DNA of 64,000 nucleotides from Sedimentibacter saalensis (GTDB taxonomy: Bacteria > Bacillota > Clostridia > Tissierellales > Sedimentibacteraceae), in the NCBI RefSeq assembly GCF_007830175.1, contig NZ_VLKH01000007.1, positions 62,001 through 126,000 on the forward strand. Direction: 5' to 3'. The position numbers and the translations under genes are program-made. The notes beneath the pieces are model-generated. The model saw only the letters and a list, made by a program, of their open reading frames with translations. It had not been told where the DNA came from and did not search any database. How positions within the stretch are numbered: position 1 is the stretch's first letter; each line of letters starts with the position of its first letter. Shown piece after piece: positions 41,751 through 49,960 of this stretch.

Positions 41751-42719
41751 ATGAAGATAGTGGTATTCGGAGGCGGAACAGGCCTTTCCATATTGCTCAG
41801 AGGACTTAAAAAATATACTAAAGACATATCTGCAATTGTAACGGTGGCTGACAACGGAGGAGGCTCCGGAGTGCTCCGTGAAGACCTTGGAATGCTGCCG
41901 CCCGGTGACATGAGAAACTGCATCATAGCACTTTCCGATATAGAGCCCATAATGGTGAGCCTCATGCAACACAGGTTCAACGATGGGTATTTAAAAGGAC
42001 AGAGTTTTGGTAATCTTTTAATTGCAGCAATGTATGAAATATTTGGAGATTACGAGCATGCTCTTAAAGAAATAGGAAGCATATTCAGACTTTCAGGAAA
42101 AGTTCTTCCCATGACGCTGCAGGATGCCCAGCTTAAGGCACACCTTGACAATGGAGAATGTATACTGGGAGAAAAGGATATACCTGATTATGTGAGCAAA
42201 TCAAGCTGCAAAATTGACAGGGTTTCCCTTGTTCCTGAAATATGCACACCTTTGGAAGAAACTCTCAAGGACATAAAGGAAGCAGACATTGTGCTTCTTG
42301 GACCGGGCAGCCTTTATACAAGCGTCATACCAAACATTTTGGTCAGCAATATTACTGAAGCCATAGTTGATTCAAAGGCTAAGGTTTTTTACATATGCAA
42401 TCTCATGACTCAGCCCGGAGAAACAGACAATTACAACGTATATGACCATGTGAATGCAATAATCAAACACAGCAGCAGGTATCTTATTGACTATGTGATT
42501 GCAAATGATGAACTTATTTCAGATAATCAGATACAAAATTACAAGTTCAAGGGAGCAAAGCAGGTTCTTGTGGATGATGACCAGATTAAAAAACTTGAAG
42601 AAATGAACATAAAGGTAATAAGCAGCGACTTTACTGAAATAAAGAAAAATTATATAAGACATAACTCGGAAAAAATCGGACAATTGTTGTTTAATTACAT
42701 TTCGGAAAAAAATAAATGA
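41751..42719 (+). CDS. yvcK: Gluconeogenesis factor YvcK (CofD-like)
   Basis: A 322-residue protein of the CofD/YvcK family with FGGGTGLSILLRGLKKYT at the start, VADNGGGSGVLREDLG (about 34-49) and ALSDIEPIM. YvcK binds UDP-sugars and is needed for growth on gluconeogenic carbon and for cell-wall precursor control. AGAGGGG precedes the ATG. In most Clostridia whiA follows; here it does not, and a PAS-PP2C gene comes 16 bases later. Confidence 0.94.
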   Translation: MKIVVFGGGTGLSILLRGLKKYTKDISAIVTVADNGGGSGVLREDLGMLPPGDMRNCIIALSDIEPIMVSLMQHRFNDGYLKGQSFGNLLIAAMYEIFGDYEHALKEIGSIFRLSGKVLPMTLQDAQLKAHLDNGECILGEKDIPDYVSKSSCKIDRVSLVPEICTPLEETLKDIKEADIVLLGPGSLYTSVIPNILVSNITEAIVDSKAKVFYICNLMTQPGETDNYNVYDHVNAIIKHSSRYLIDYVIANDELISDNQIQNYKFKGAKQVLVDDDQIKKLEEMNIKVISSDFTEIKKNYIRHNSEKIGQLLFNYISEKNK

Positions 42720-42735
42720 TCAAGGATGTGATCCT

Positions 42736-43824
42736 ATGGCAGAATATAAAAAAATAAACGAAAATCAGCTTGTTATTGTTGACGGCATGATAGACTGGGT
42801 CAGAGTAGTTGACAAAAACAACATGGTCATGTATGCCAACAAGAAAATGAAGGAAGATTTTGGGGAAGAAATCGTAGGAAAAAGATGCTACGATGTTTTC
42901 TGTCAGAAGAGCAAATGCGATTACTGCATATCAAGCATCACAATGGAACACGGCTCTATAATGAAAAAACAGTCAACAATTGGAGACAACACATACATGG
43001 TTGTATCTTCTCCTCTTGTTGATGAAGATGGAGAAATAATGGGCTCCGTGGAAGTTTTCAGGGACATAACAACAGAAATAGAGCTTACAAAAAAAATAAG
43101 TGAAAAAAATAAAAAAATGAGCGATGACATAAATTTTGCCAAAAACATGCAGATTCGTATGCTCCCGCCCAAGGGAATGTACAACGGAGTGAATATTGAC
43201 TATTTGTATGAATCTTCAGAAGGTTTAAGCGGCGATTTTTTTGATGTGTTTAAAATAGACGATGACAATACGGGAATATACATATGCGATGTTGTTGGGC
43301 ACGGCGTTTCTGCCTCTCTGCTCACTGTCTTTGTCAGACAGTCATTAAGAACCATAGCCAAGGGACACACCCTTATAAACAGTATAATGAAGGAGCTGCA
43401 CAAAACATTTCTTTCATTGAATTTGGATTATGACAAATATTTTTCTGTGTTTTTCGGAATATACAATAAAAAAACATGTGAGTTTCAATATGTTAACGCA
43501 GGGCACAATTCAGAACCCATTTTATTGGAGAAGGATGGAAGTGTTGCAAAACTCATGGCTAAGGGTTATCCGATTGCAAATATATTCGACAACGTGCAAT
43601 ATGATGTGAATACTTTAAAACTTCATGTGGGAGACAGGATTTTCTTTTACACAGACGGCATTACTGAAGCTGCAAATGAAGAAGGACTGCAGTATGGAGC
43701 TGAAAGAATAATAAACATAATAAAGAACGACAAAAATATTCTGGAAAACTTAAAATCATCTCTGGATGATTACTGCAAGGATCACAAGGACGACTATGCG
43801 CTATTGATGGTAGAAATATTATAA
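42736..43824 (+). CDS. PAS domain-containing PP2C (SpoIIE/RsbU-type) serine phosphatase
   Basis: A 362-residue signalling protein. An N-terminal PAS domain (about 10-120) carries a cysteine cluster CYDVFCQKSKCDYC (about 55-68). A helical linker (EIELTKKISEKNKKMSDDIN) then leads to a PP2C/SpoIIE catalytic domain with GLSGDFFDV, ICDVVGHGVSASL, NAGHNSEP and FYTDGITEA, so the metal aspartates are intact. It presumably dephosphorylates an anti-sigma antagonist in response to a ligand or redox state sensed by PAS. The start region AGGATGTGATCCT folds the SD into a tiny hairpin. Its partner proteins are not in the window. Confidence 0.88.
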   Translation: MAEYKKINENQLVIVDGMIDWVRVVDKNNMVMYANKKMKEDFGEEIVGKRCYDVFCQKSKCDYCISSITMEHGSIMKKQSTIGDNTYMVVSSPLVDEDGEIMGSVEVFRDITTEIELTKKISEKNKKMSDDINFAKNMQIRMLPPKGMYNGVNIDYLYESSEGLSGDFFDVFKIDDDNTGIYICDVVGHGVSASLLTVFVRQSLRTIAKGHTLINSIMKELHKTFLSLNLDYDKYFSVFFGIYNKKTCEFQYVNAGHNSEPILLEKDGSVAKLMAKGYPIANIFDNVQYDVNTLKLHVGDRIFFYTDGITEAANEEGLQYGAERIINIIKNDKNILENLKSSLDDYCKDHKDDYALLMVEIL

Positions 43825-43828
43825 AAAC

Positions 43829-43934
43829 AATTAAAAATTAAGAATGAAGAGTGAAGAATTAAACGAAGTAATTGCGCTAGGGCGCAATTCCAACTATCAA
43901 TTCTTAATTCTTAACTCTTAATTATTCATTAAAT
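43829..43934. repeat. AATTAAG palindromic element, copy F
   Basis: Left arm CAATTAAAAATTAAGAATG, central hairpin AATTGCGC/GCGCAATT (43870-43877/43882-43889), right arm AATTCTTAATTCTTAACTC to ATTCATTAA. Lies between the PP2C gene and pgi. Confidence 0.85.
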
Positions 43935-43947
43935 GACGGGGGTTGGA

Positions 43948-45231
43948 ATGGAAGATATTGTACTTGATTTAAATGGAAGTTTTGTTGCTTTGGATGAGAT
44001 GAACAGTATTAAGACGGAAATAATGAATGCTCAGGAAACACTGCTTGATAAAAAAGGCATAAGCAGCGAAATGACAGGCTGGATTGACTTCATGGATACA
44101 ATGGACAAAAAAGAATATGAAGAGATTAAGAAATGCGGAAAGTTTATAAATGAAAACTGCGATGCTTTTATAATTCTTGGAATAGGAGGGTCTTATCTGG
44201 GAGCAAAGGCTGCTATTGAAGCTGTGAGAGGTGATTTTCACAATGAGCTTAAAAGTCCTCAAGTTTATTATGCGGGACAGAACCTTAGCGGAGCATATTT
44301 AAAAAAGTTAGTAGAAGCAATAAAAAATAAGGAAGTTTGCGTAATTGTAATTTCAAAATCAGGAACAACCCTTGAAACAGCACTATCATTCAGAATAATA
44401 AGAAATCTCATGGAAGAAAAATACAAGGATGAAGCAAAAAACCGAATTTTTGCAGTGACAGACAAAAATAAAGGCGCATTGAAAACAATGGCTGATCTTA
44501 ACGGATATAAAACATTTGTGATTCCGGATGACATAGGAGGAAGGTATTCAGTCATTACACCGGTAGGGCTTCTTCCAATGGCTGCAGCAGGAATAAACAC
44601 GGACGAATTTATAAGAGGACTTAAATCCGGAAGAAATGAATACACAAAAAGAGATTTCCATGATAACATATGCTGTCTTTATGCAGCTGCAAGAAATATA
44701 CTGAGTAGAAGAGGAAAAGAAATTGAAATTCTTGTAAACTATGAACCATGCTGCATATCCATAGCAGAATGGTGGAAGCAGCTGTTTGGAGAAAGTGAAG
44801 GAAAGGACGGAAAGGGAATATTTCCGGCAAGTCTTAATTTCACTACTGATCTGCACTCCATGGGGCAGTTTGTTCAGGATGGCAGAAAAATAATTTTTGA
44901 AACAACTATTTTTGTTGAAAATGCAGGAGATGACATGGAAGTTCCCTATGAAGGGGATGATTTTGACAAGTTAAACTACATAGCAGGCAAAAAATTAAAT
45001 TACATAAACCAAAAGGCATTTGAAGGAACATTCATGGCACACTCTGAAGGTGATGTTCCGGGAATTATAATAAGAATTCCTGCCATGAACGAGTTTTACC
45101 TGGGAAAGCTTTTTTACTTTTTCATGATGACTTGCGGTATAAGTGGGTATACTAACGGTATAGACCCGTTTACACAGCCCGGAGTTGAAGCATACAAGAA
45201 AAACATGTTCAGACTACTTGGTCGCCAATAA
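43948..45231 (+). CDS. pgi: Glucose-6-phosphate isomerase
   Basis: About 427 residues from the ATG at 43948, chosen for GGGGG six bases upstream; the ATG at 43933 precedes that RBS. It interconverts glucose-6-P and fructose-6-P. Motifs are GIGGSYLGAKAAIEAV, VISKSGTTLETALSFR, the catalytic glutamate region FGESEGKDGKG and a C-terminal GVEAYKKNMFRLLG with the catalytic lysine. It is the shorter Firmicute type. Its AATTAAG-bearing upstream gap separates it from the signalling gene. Confidence 0.95.
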   Translation: MEDIVLDLNGSFVALDEMNSIKTEIMNAQETLLDKKGISSEMTGWIDFMDTMDKKEYEEIKKCGKFINENCDAFIILGIGGSYLGAKAAIEAVRGDFHNELKSPQVYYAGQNLSGAYLKKLVEAIKNKEVCVIVISKSGTTLETALSFRIIRNLMEEKYKDEAKNRIFAVTDKNKGALKTMADLNGYKTFVIPDDIGGRYSVITPVGLLPMAAAGINTDEFIRGLKSGRNEYTKRDFHDNICCLYAAARNILSRRGKEIEILVNYEPCCISIAEWWKQLFGESEGKDGKGIFPASLNFTTDLHSMGQFVQDGRKIIFETTIFVENAGDDMEVPYEGDDFDKLNYIAGKKLNYINQKAFEGTFMAHSEGDVPGIIIRIPAMNEFYLGKLFYFFMMTCGISGYTNGIDPFTQPGVEAYKKNMFRLLGRQ

Positions 45232-45284
45232 AGTATATGCTACACAACCAGCATGCAACACAAAAACGAAAACAAGGAGAACAT

Positions 45285-46370
45285 ATGATAAAATTAGGAG
45301 AAATGCAAGAGCTAGTAATAGCTAAGAAAGTTGAATTCGGAGTATACCTGGTAAGCCCCGACGACGTTAGAGGAGAGGACAAAATTCTGCTGCCGCAAAA
45401 ACAGGTGCCGGAAGATGCACAATCAGGAGATAGAATAACAGTATTTGTGTACAGAGATTCAAGCGACAGAAAAATAGCAACAACAAAGAGACCAAAAATT
45501 GTGATGGGTGAAATTGCATATTTGAAGGTTGCAGAAATGTCAAGAATAGGAGCATTCATGAACTGGGGGCTTGAAAAGGACTTGTTCCTTCCTTTCAAAG
45601 AACAGGTGGGAGACATAAAGCTTAACGGCGAATACTTAGTAGGGCTTTATATAGACAAGTCAGACAGACTTTGTGCAACTATGAACCTGTTCAAGGTTTT
45701 GAAAACCGATTCTCCATACAAAGTAAACGACATGGTTAAAGGAACAGTGTTCAGCCTCAAGAGAGGACTTGGTGCAATGGTTGCTGTTGACGGAAAATAT
45801 CTTGGACTCATCCATGAAGGCGAAATATTAAAACCCATGAGACCCGGGGATGAAGTAGAATTAAGAGTGAGCAATGTTAAGGAAGACGGCAAACTTGATT
45901 TGAGCCTAAAGGATGCCCCAAGACTTCAAATTGACAAGGACGGCGAAAAGGTATTAAGCGTATTGATGAAAAACAAAGGCCAGTTAAAGCTCAATGACGA
46001 AAGCAGTCCTGAAGCAATCTATGAATCACTGAACATGAGCAAGGGTTCATTTAAAAAAGCAATAGGAAGGCTCATGAAAAAAGGTATAATTGACATTACA
46101 AGGGAAGGCATACGCCTTGCAGAAAAAAAATCCGGGTATGAAAACAAAAATCATGGGCCAAAGACAGACTACAAAAATGTTGACAGAAATAATAAAAGAA
46201 CAAGCAGGAGCAATGACAGCAGAAACTCCGGCTATAAAACAAGTGACAACAGAAACATGAACAAAGACGGAGAAAGAAAAAGTTACAGCAATTTCAAAAA
46301 CAATGAAGTGAGACAATCATACAACGACAAAAATAAAGAAAGAAATAGTACAACAAACAAAAGAAAATAA
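45285..46370 (+). CDS. CvfB/YitL-like S1-domain RNA-binding protein with basic C-terminal tail
   Basis: About 361 residues from the ATG at 45285 (AAGGAG six bases upstream). Residues 1-210 contain three S1-type beta barrels (IAKKVEFGVYLVS, AEMSRIGAFMNWG, VFSLKRGLGAMVAVDG), and 215-281 form a winged helix (NMSKGSFKKAIGRLMKKGII), the CvfB layout. CvfB homologues influence virulence and RNA-related regulation in staphylococci. Unlike the usual roughly 280-300-residue proteins, this one ends in an 80-residue tail (282-361) rich in Asn, Lys, Arg and Ser, predicted disordered and probably RNA-binding. Confidence 0.87.
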   Translation: MIKLGEMQELVIAKKVEFGVYLVSPDDVRGEDKILLPQKQVPEDAQSGDRITVFVYRDSSDRKIATTKRPKIVMGEIAYLKVAEMSRIGAFMNWGLEKDLFLPFKEQVGDIKLNGEYLVGLYIDKSDRLCATMNLFKVLKTDSPYKVNDMVKGTVFSLKRGLGAMVAVDGKYLGLIHEGEILKPMRPGDEVELRVSNVKEDGKLDLSLKDAPRLQIDKDGEKVLSVLMKNKGQLKLNDESSPEAIYESLNMSKGSFKKAIGRLMKKGIIDITREGIRLAEKKSGYENKNHGPKTDYKNVDRNNKRTSRSNDSRNSGYKTSDNRNMNKDGERKSYSNFKNNEVRQSYNDKNKERNSTTNKRK

Positions 46371-46378
46371 GCTCAGTA

Positions 46379-46407
46379 TTGACAAAAATACTTTAAAGAA
46401 GTACTAT
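46379..46407 (+). promoter_or_regulatory. Promoter of the nucleoside operon
   Basis: Perfect TTGACA (46379-46384), a 17-bp spacer and TACTAT (46402-46407). A GTACTATTTATAGTGC partial dyad covers the -10, and a TGCATATGCA palindrome follows, possible operator sites. Confidence 0.6.
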
Positions 46408-46487
46408 TTATAGTGCATATGCATAGGAAGCAAGCATATTTATAATTTATTCCAATGAAAAAATACATACGCAAAAGGAGAAATAAT

Positions 46488-47189
46488 ATGTCTACACCTC
46501 ACAATAATGCTGTCCAAGGTCAAATAGCTGAAACAGTGCTTTTACCTGGAGACCCTTTAAGAGCAAAATTTATCGCTGAAAATTTTTTAAGCGATGTTGA
46601 ACAGTTTAATGCAGTAAGAAACATGTTTGGATATACAGGAACCTACAACGGAAAGAAAGTGTCAGTAATGGGCACAGGAATGGGTTGCCCATCCATAGGT
46701 ATTTATTCTTATGAATTGATACACATGTATGGTGTTAAAAACTTAATAAGAATCGGCTCATGCGGAGCATATGACCCTAATTTGGAGCTGTTTGACATAG
46801 TAATTGCAATTGGAGCAAGCACTGATTCAAATTACGCTTCTCAGTACAATTTACCGGGAACATATTCAGCAACTGCATCATGGGATCTGCTTTCAAAAGC
46901 AAAACAAGTTGCTGATGAAAACAGCATAAAGGCAACTGTAGGAAACATAGTTACTTCAGATATATTCTACCACGATGAACCTGAATCATGGAAAAGATGG
47001 GCTAAAATGGGCTGCATTGCAGCAGAAATGGAAACATATGCATTGTACTGCAACGCAAACAGAGCTGGAGTGAATGCACTTACCATACTTACAGTATCAG
47101 ACTCAATAGCAAGAGAATCAGAAACTACAGCTGAACAAAGAGAAAAAGGATTCAAGGACATGATGAAAATTGCCTTGGAACTGGCATAA
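46488..47189 (+). CDS. deoD: Purine-nucleoside phosphorylase, DeoD type
   Basis: About 233 residues from the ATG at 46488 (AAAGGAG seven bases upstream). It is a hexameric-type PNP that splits purine (deoxy)nucleosides with phosphate into base and (deoxy)ribose-1-P. Motifs are LLPGDPLRAKFIAENFL, GTGMGCPSIGIYSYELI, the substrate EMETYALYC and TVSDSIARESETTAE, where the catalytic Asp is kept but the next residue is Ser rather than the usual His or Ser-type variants. It is first in the nucleoside uptake/salvage operon. Confidence 0.95.
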   Translation: MSTPHNNAVQGQIAETVLLPGDPLRAKFIAENFLSDVEQFNAVRNMFGYTGTYNGKKVSVMGTGMGCPSIGIYSYELIHMYGVKNLIRIGSCGAYDPNLELFDIVIAIGASTDSNYASQYNLPGTYSATASWDLLSKAKQVADENSIKATVGNIVTSDIFYHDEPESWKRWAKMGCIAAEMETYALYCNANRAGVNALTILTVSDSIARESETTAEQREKGFKDMMKIALELA

Positions 47190-47213
47190 CAAACGTATCA
47201 GAAAGGAAGTTGT

Positions 47214-48614
47214 ATGAAGAAAGCTTGGGAATTAGCGTACGATATATATTCAAATGCAAAGCCTTCGGTATTAAGTTCTGAAGAGCAGGGCTGGGGCGCA
47301 TTGAAGGAAGTTTCAAATTTCTATGACAATTTGTTGAGCCTTGACTGGTCAAGCAATGTTCCAGGTTCAGGAGCTCCGGAAAAAATCATGGTTGCATCCA
47401 TACAAGCGTTGGAAAACAGAGGTTATAAGGTTGACAGAGCTTATGGGCTCCTGGAAGAAGGAATGAAAGCTCATGCTGATGGCGACAAAGTACGACTGCA
47501 GAAAATTTCAGCAGAAATAAAAAATGAATTCATGAATGCCAAGAAAGACGAAGCGTCTCCTTATTGGCAATATAAATTTTACAACACATTCGAAGAGTAT
47601 GAAAAATCTGTAGAATTTAAAGGCGAAGTTGATGTTGACATAAATAGTGAAACGTTTAAAGACAGCATCAGGGCAGCATGGATGTCCCAGCTCATAGGGG
47701 CTGCCATGGGAACCATGGTTGAAGGATACACATCTGAAAACCTTTATAAAGCTTTCGGGGACGTAAAGGATTACATTAGAGAACCAAACACTTACAATGA
47801 TGATATAACATTTGAATTAGCATTTCTTGATGCTTTCAAAGATAAGGGATATGATGTAACAAGCAAGGATATTGCTCTTTCTTGGATTGGGCTCATACCG
47901 TGCGGATGGTCTGCTGAAGAAATTGCTTTAAGAAACATAAGAGCAGGATTTATGCCTCCGGAAAGCGCAAGCTTCAACAATCCGTTCAATGAATGGATTG
48001 GTGCTCAAATGAGAGGAGCTATTTGCGGAATGGTTGCACCTGGAAATCCAAGGCTTGCTGCAAAACTTGCATGGACAGACGGAGAAGTATCCCACATAAA
48101 CAACGGAATACTTGGTGAAGTATTCAATGCAGTGATGATTTCATTATCTTTTGTAATGAGTGATGAGAAGGAAATAGTGAAAACAGCAATTTCGTGCATA
48201 CCAAAAGACAGTGAATATTATTCTGTTGTTAAATTTGCTTACGATAGCTGCCTGAAACACAGCGACTGGCATGATGCACTTAGGGACTGCCAGGAAAAAT
48301 ACATAAAATATAACTGGATTCACGCTTATCCAAATGCGTGCTGTGAAATAATCGCTCTCATGTACGGCGACGGCGATTTCGACAAAACACTGAACATTGT
48401 AACCATGTGTGGAATCGATGCAGACTGCAATGCAGGCATGATTATGCCTGTTTTGGGAATTCAAAAGGGAATGCGTATCATTCCAAAAAGACTAATCGTT
48501 CCGGCATTTGACAAACTTGTGACCTATATGCGCAGTTACGAAGAAATCATGCTTGATGATTTAGTCAATGATACTTTAAATTATATTACAAAAGCAAAAA
48601 GTAGGAGGAACTAA
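47214..48614 (+). CDS. ADP-ribosylglycohydrolase family protein
   Basis: A 466-residue protein. The C-terminal two-thirds (about 155-460) carries the ADP-ribosylglycohydrolase signature series: LIGAAMGTMVEG (about 161-172), YNDDITFELAFLDA (metal DD pair, about 195-208) and CGIDADCNAGMIMPVLG (second metal site, about 401-417). The N-terminal 150 residues are a helical extension I do not recognise. The family removes ADP-ribose from proteins or cleaves related N-glycosidic compounds. Its position between deoD and the BMP nucleoside receptor, 24 bases and one base away, suggests a nucleoside-like or ADP-ribose-like small substrate. Confidence 0.87.
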   Translation: MKKAWELAYDIYSNAKPSVLSSEEQGWGALKEVSNFYDNLLSLDWSSNVPGSGAPEKIMVASIQALENRGYKVDRAYGLLEEGMKAHADGDKVRLQKISAEIKNEFMNAKKDEASPYWQYKFYNTFEEYEKSVEFKGEVDVDINSETFKDSIRAAWMSQLIGAAMGTMVEGYTSENLYKAFGDVKDYIREPNTYNDDITFELAFLDAFKDKGYDVTSKDIALSWIGLIPCGWSAEEIALRNIRAGFMPPESASFNNPFNEWIGAQMRGAICGMVAPGNPRLAAKLAWTDGEVSHINNGILGEVFNAVMISLSFVMSDEKEIVKTAISCIPKDSEYYSVVKFAYDSCLKHSDWHDALRDCQEKYIKYNWIHAYPNACCEIIALMYGDGDFDKTLNIVTMCGIDADCNAGMIMPVLGIQKGMRIIPKRLIVPAFDKLVTYMRSYEEIMLDDLVNDTLNYITKAKSRRN

Positions 48615-48615
48615 A

Positions 48616-49761
48616 ATGAAAAAAGCACTATCTTTGTTACTTGTAGTCATGATGATTTTCTCTTTGGCCGCATGTGCAAAACAAGAAACACCGGCACCAG
48701 CACCTTCAGGTGATAAACCGGCTACAGAAACACCAGCAAAGCCATACAAAGCTGCTTTGTTGTTAAACGGAACTTTAGGAGATAAATCATTCTTTGATTC
48801 AGCTAATGAAGGACTTCAGAAATTGAAGGATGAAGTTGGCGCAGATGTTTTTGATTTTAAAGTTGAACAAATGGGAGCAACTGCTGCTGATGAGCCAAAA
48901 TGGACACCAACATTGCTTGATTACTGCGAAAGCGGAGAATATGATGTTATAATCATAGGAACATGGCAAATGATCGAAGGTTTGGCTGATGCAGCTGAAC
49001 AATTCCCTGATCAGAAATTCATGTTCTTCGATGAAACATTTGATTTCACTTCAGGAGATTACAAAAACATTTATAACGTTCTTTACAAACAAAACGAAGT
49101 TTCTTTCTTGGTTGGAGCTGCTGCAGCTATGATGACAACTGATGAAAGCCTTCCTATGGTAAATCCTGCAGATAAAACAATCGGATTCCTCGGCGGAATG
49201 GAAAACCCAATTATCAACGACTTCCTTCTTGGATATATTCAAGGAGCAAAATATGTTGAGCCAGATGTAAAAGTTGCTATAGCATATGTAGGAAACTTCT
49301 ACGATTCAGCTGTTGGTAAAGACCTTGCATTGGTTCAGTACCAAAACGGCGCTGACGTAGGATACAACGTTGCCGGAGCAGCAGGATTAGGACAAATCGA
49401 CGCAGCTGCTGATGCTAAAAAATATGCATTCGGCGTTGACTCTGACCAGGCTGCATTGTTGCCTGAAAAAGCAGAATTCATACCTACATCAGCTCTTAAA
49501 AATGTAGGAAACTCTCTGTACAGAGCAATTAAGCTTGACATGGAAGGAAAACTTACATACGGCGTTGCAGAATCTTTAGGTTTTGCTGAAGGCGGAGTTA
49601 ACCTTGTAAAAGATGCTCACTATGAAGAAATGCTTTCTGAAGAAATCAGAACTAAAATCGATGAATTAGAAGCAAAAATCGTAAGCGGAGAAATAGTTGT
49701 TGATTCAGCTTTAGGAAAAACTACTGAAGAAATCGAAGCTATTAAAGCATCTGTAAAATAA
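48616..49761 (+). CDS. BMP family nucleoside-binding lipoprotein
   Basis: A 381-residue receptor of the Bmp/PnrA (Med) family. The N-terminal lipoprotein signal is KKALSLLLVVMMIFSLAAC (lipobox LAAC), then a Pro/Ala-rich linker, then the nucleoside-binding fold with LLLNGTLGDKSFFDSA (about 56-71) and GFLGGMENPIINDFLLGYI. It delivers nucleosides to the downstream NupOPQ-like transporter. AGGAGG precedes the ATG, and only one base separates it from the preceding stop. A 199-base gap with a stable palindrome follows before the ATPase gene. Confidence 0.92.
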   Translation: MKKALSLLLVVMMIFSLAACAKQETPAPAPSGDKPATETPAKPYKAALLLNGTLGDKSFFDSANEGLQKLKDEVGADVFDFKVEQMGATAADEPKWTPTLLDYCESGEYDVIIIGTWQMIEGLADAAEQFPDQKFMFFDETFDFTSGDYKNIYNVLYKQNEVSFLVGAAAAMMTTDESLPMVNPADKTIGFLGGMENPIINDFLLGYIQGAKYVEPDVKVAIAYVGNFYDSAVGKDLALVQYQNGADVGYNVAGAAGLGQIDAAADAKKYAFGVDSDQAALLPEKAEFIPTSALKNVGNSLYRAIKLDMEGKLTYGVAESLGFAEGGVNLVKDAHYEEMLSEEIRTKIDELEAKIVSGEIVVDSALGKTTEEIEAIKASVK

Positions 49762-49819
49762 TTTATATCCAGTTTAAATTAATCAGTAACAAGTAATACT
49801 GATTTAAATATTGGTAAAA

Positions 49820-49848
49820 TTAACAGTCAGGCTCAGCCTGACTGTTAA
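49820..49848. repeat. Large perfect palindrome between receptor and ATPase genes
   Basis: TTAACAGTCAGGCT/AGCCTGACTGTTAA around a single C. No T run follows, so it may cap and stabilise the receptor mRNA rather than terminate fully. The rest of the 49762-49960 gap shows only AT-rich sequence and short dyads. Confidence 0.8.
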
Positions 49849-49960
49849 TATAATTAGTGACAAACAAATCCGGCGAGGGCCAGATTATTAATAATTAACA
49901 AATGCTGACTATAACTAGCTGTCAATTGTTAGTTATTAATCATATAAAACGGAGGTAACA

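Noticed and set aside
46455-46487. Upstream ATG for deoD
   Set aside because: AAAGGAG is placed for the ATG at 46488, and the DeoD fold starts there.
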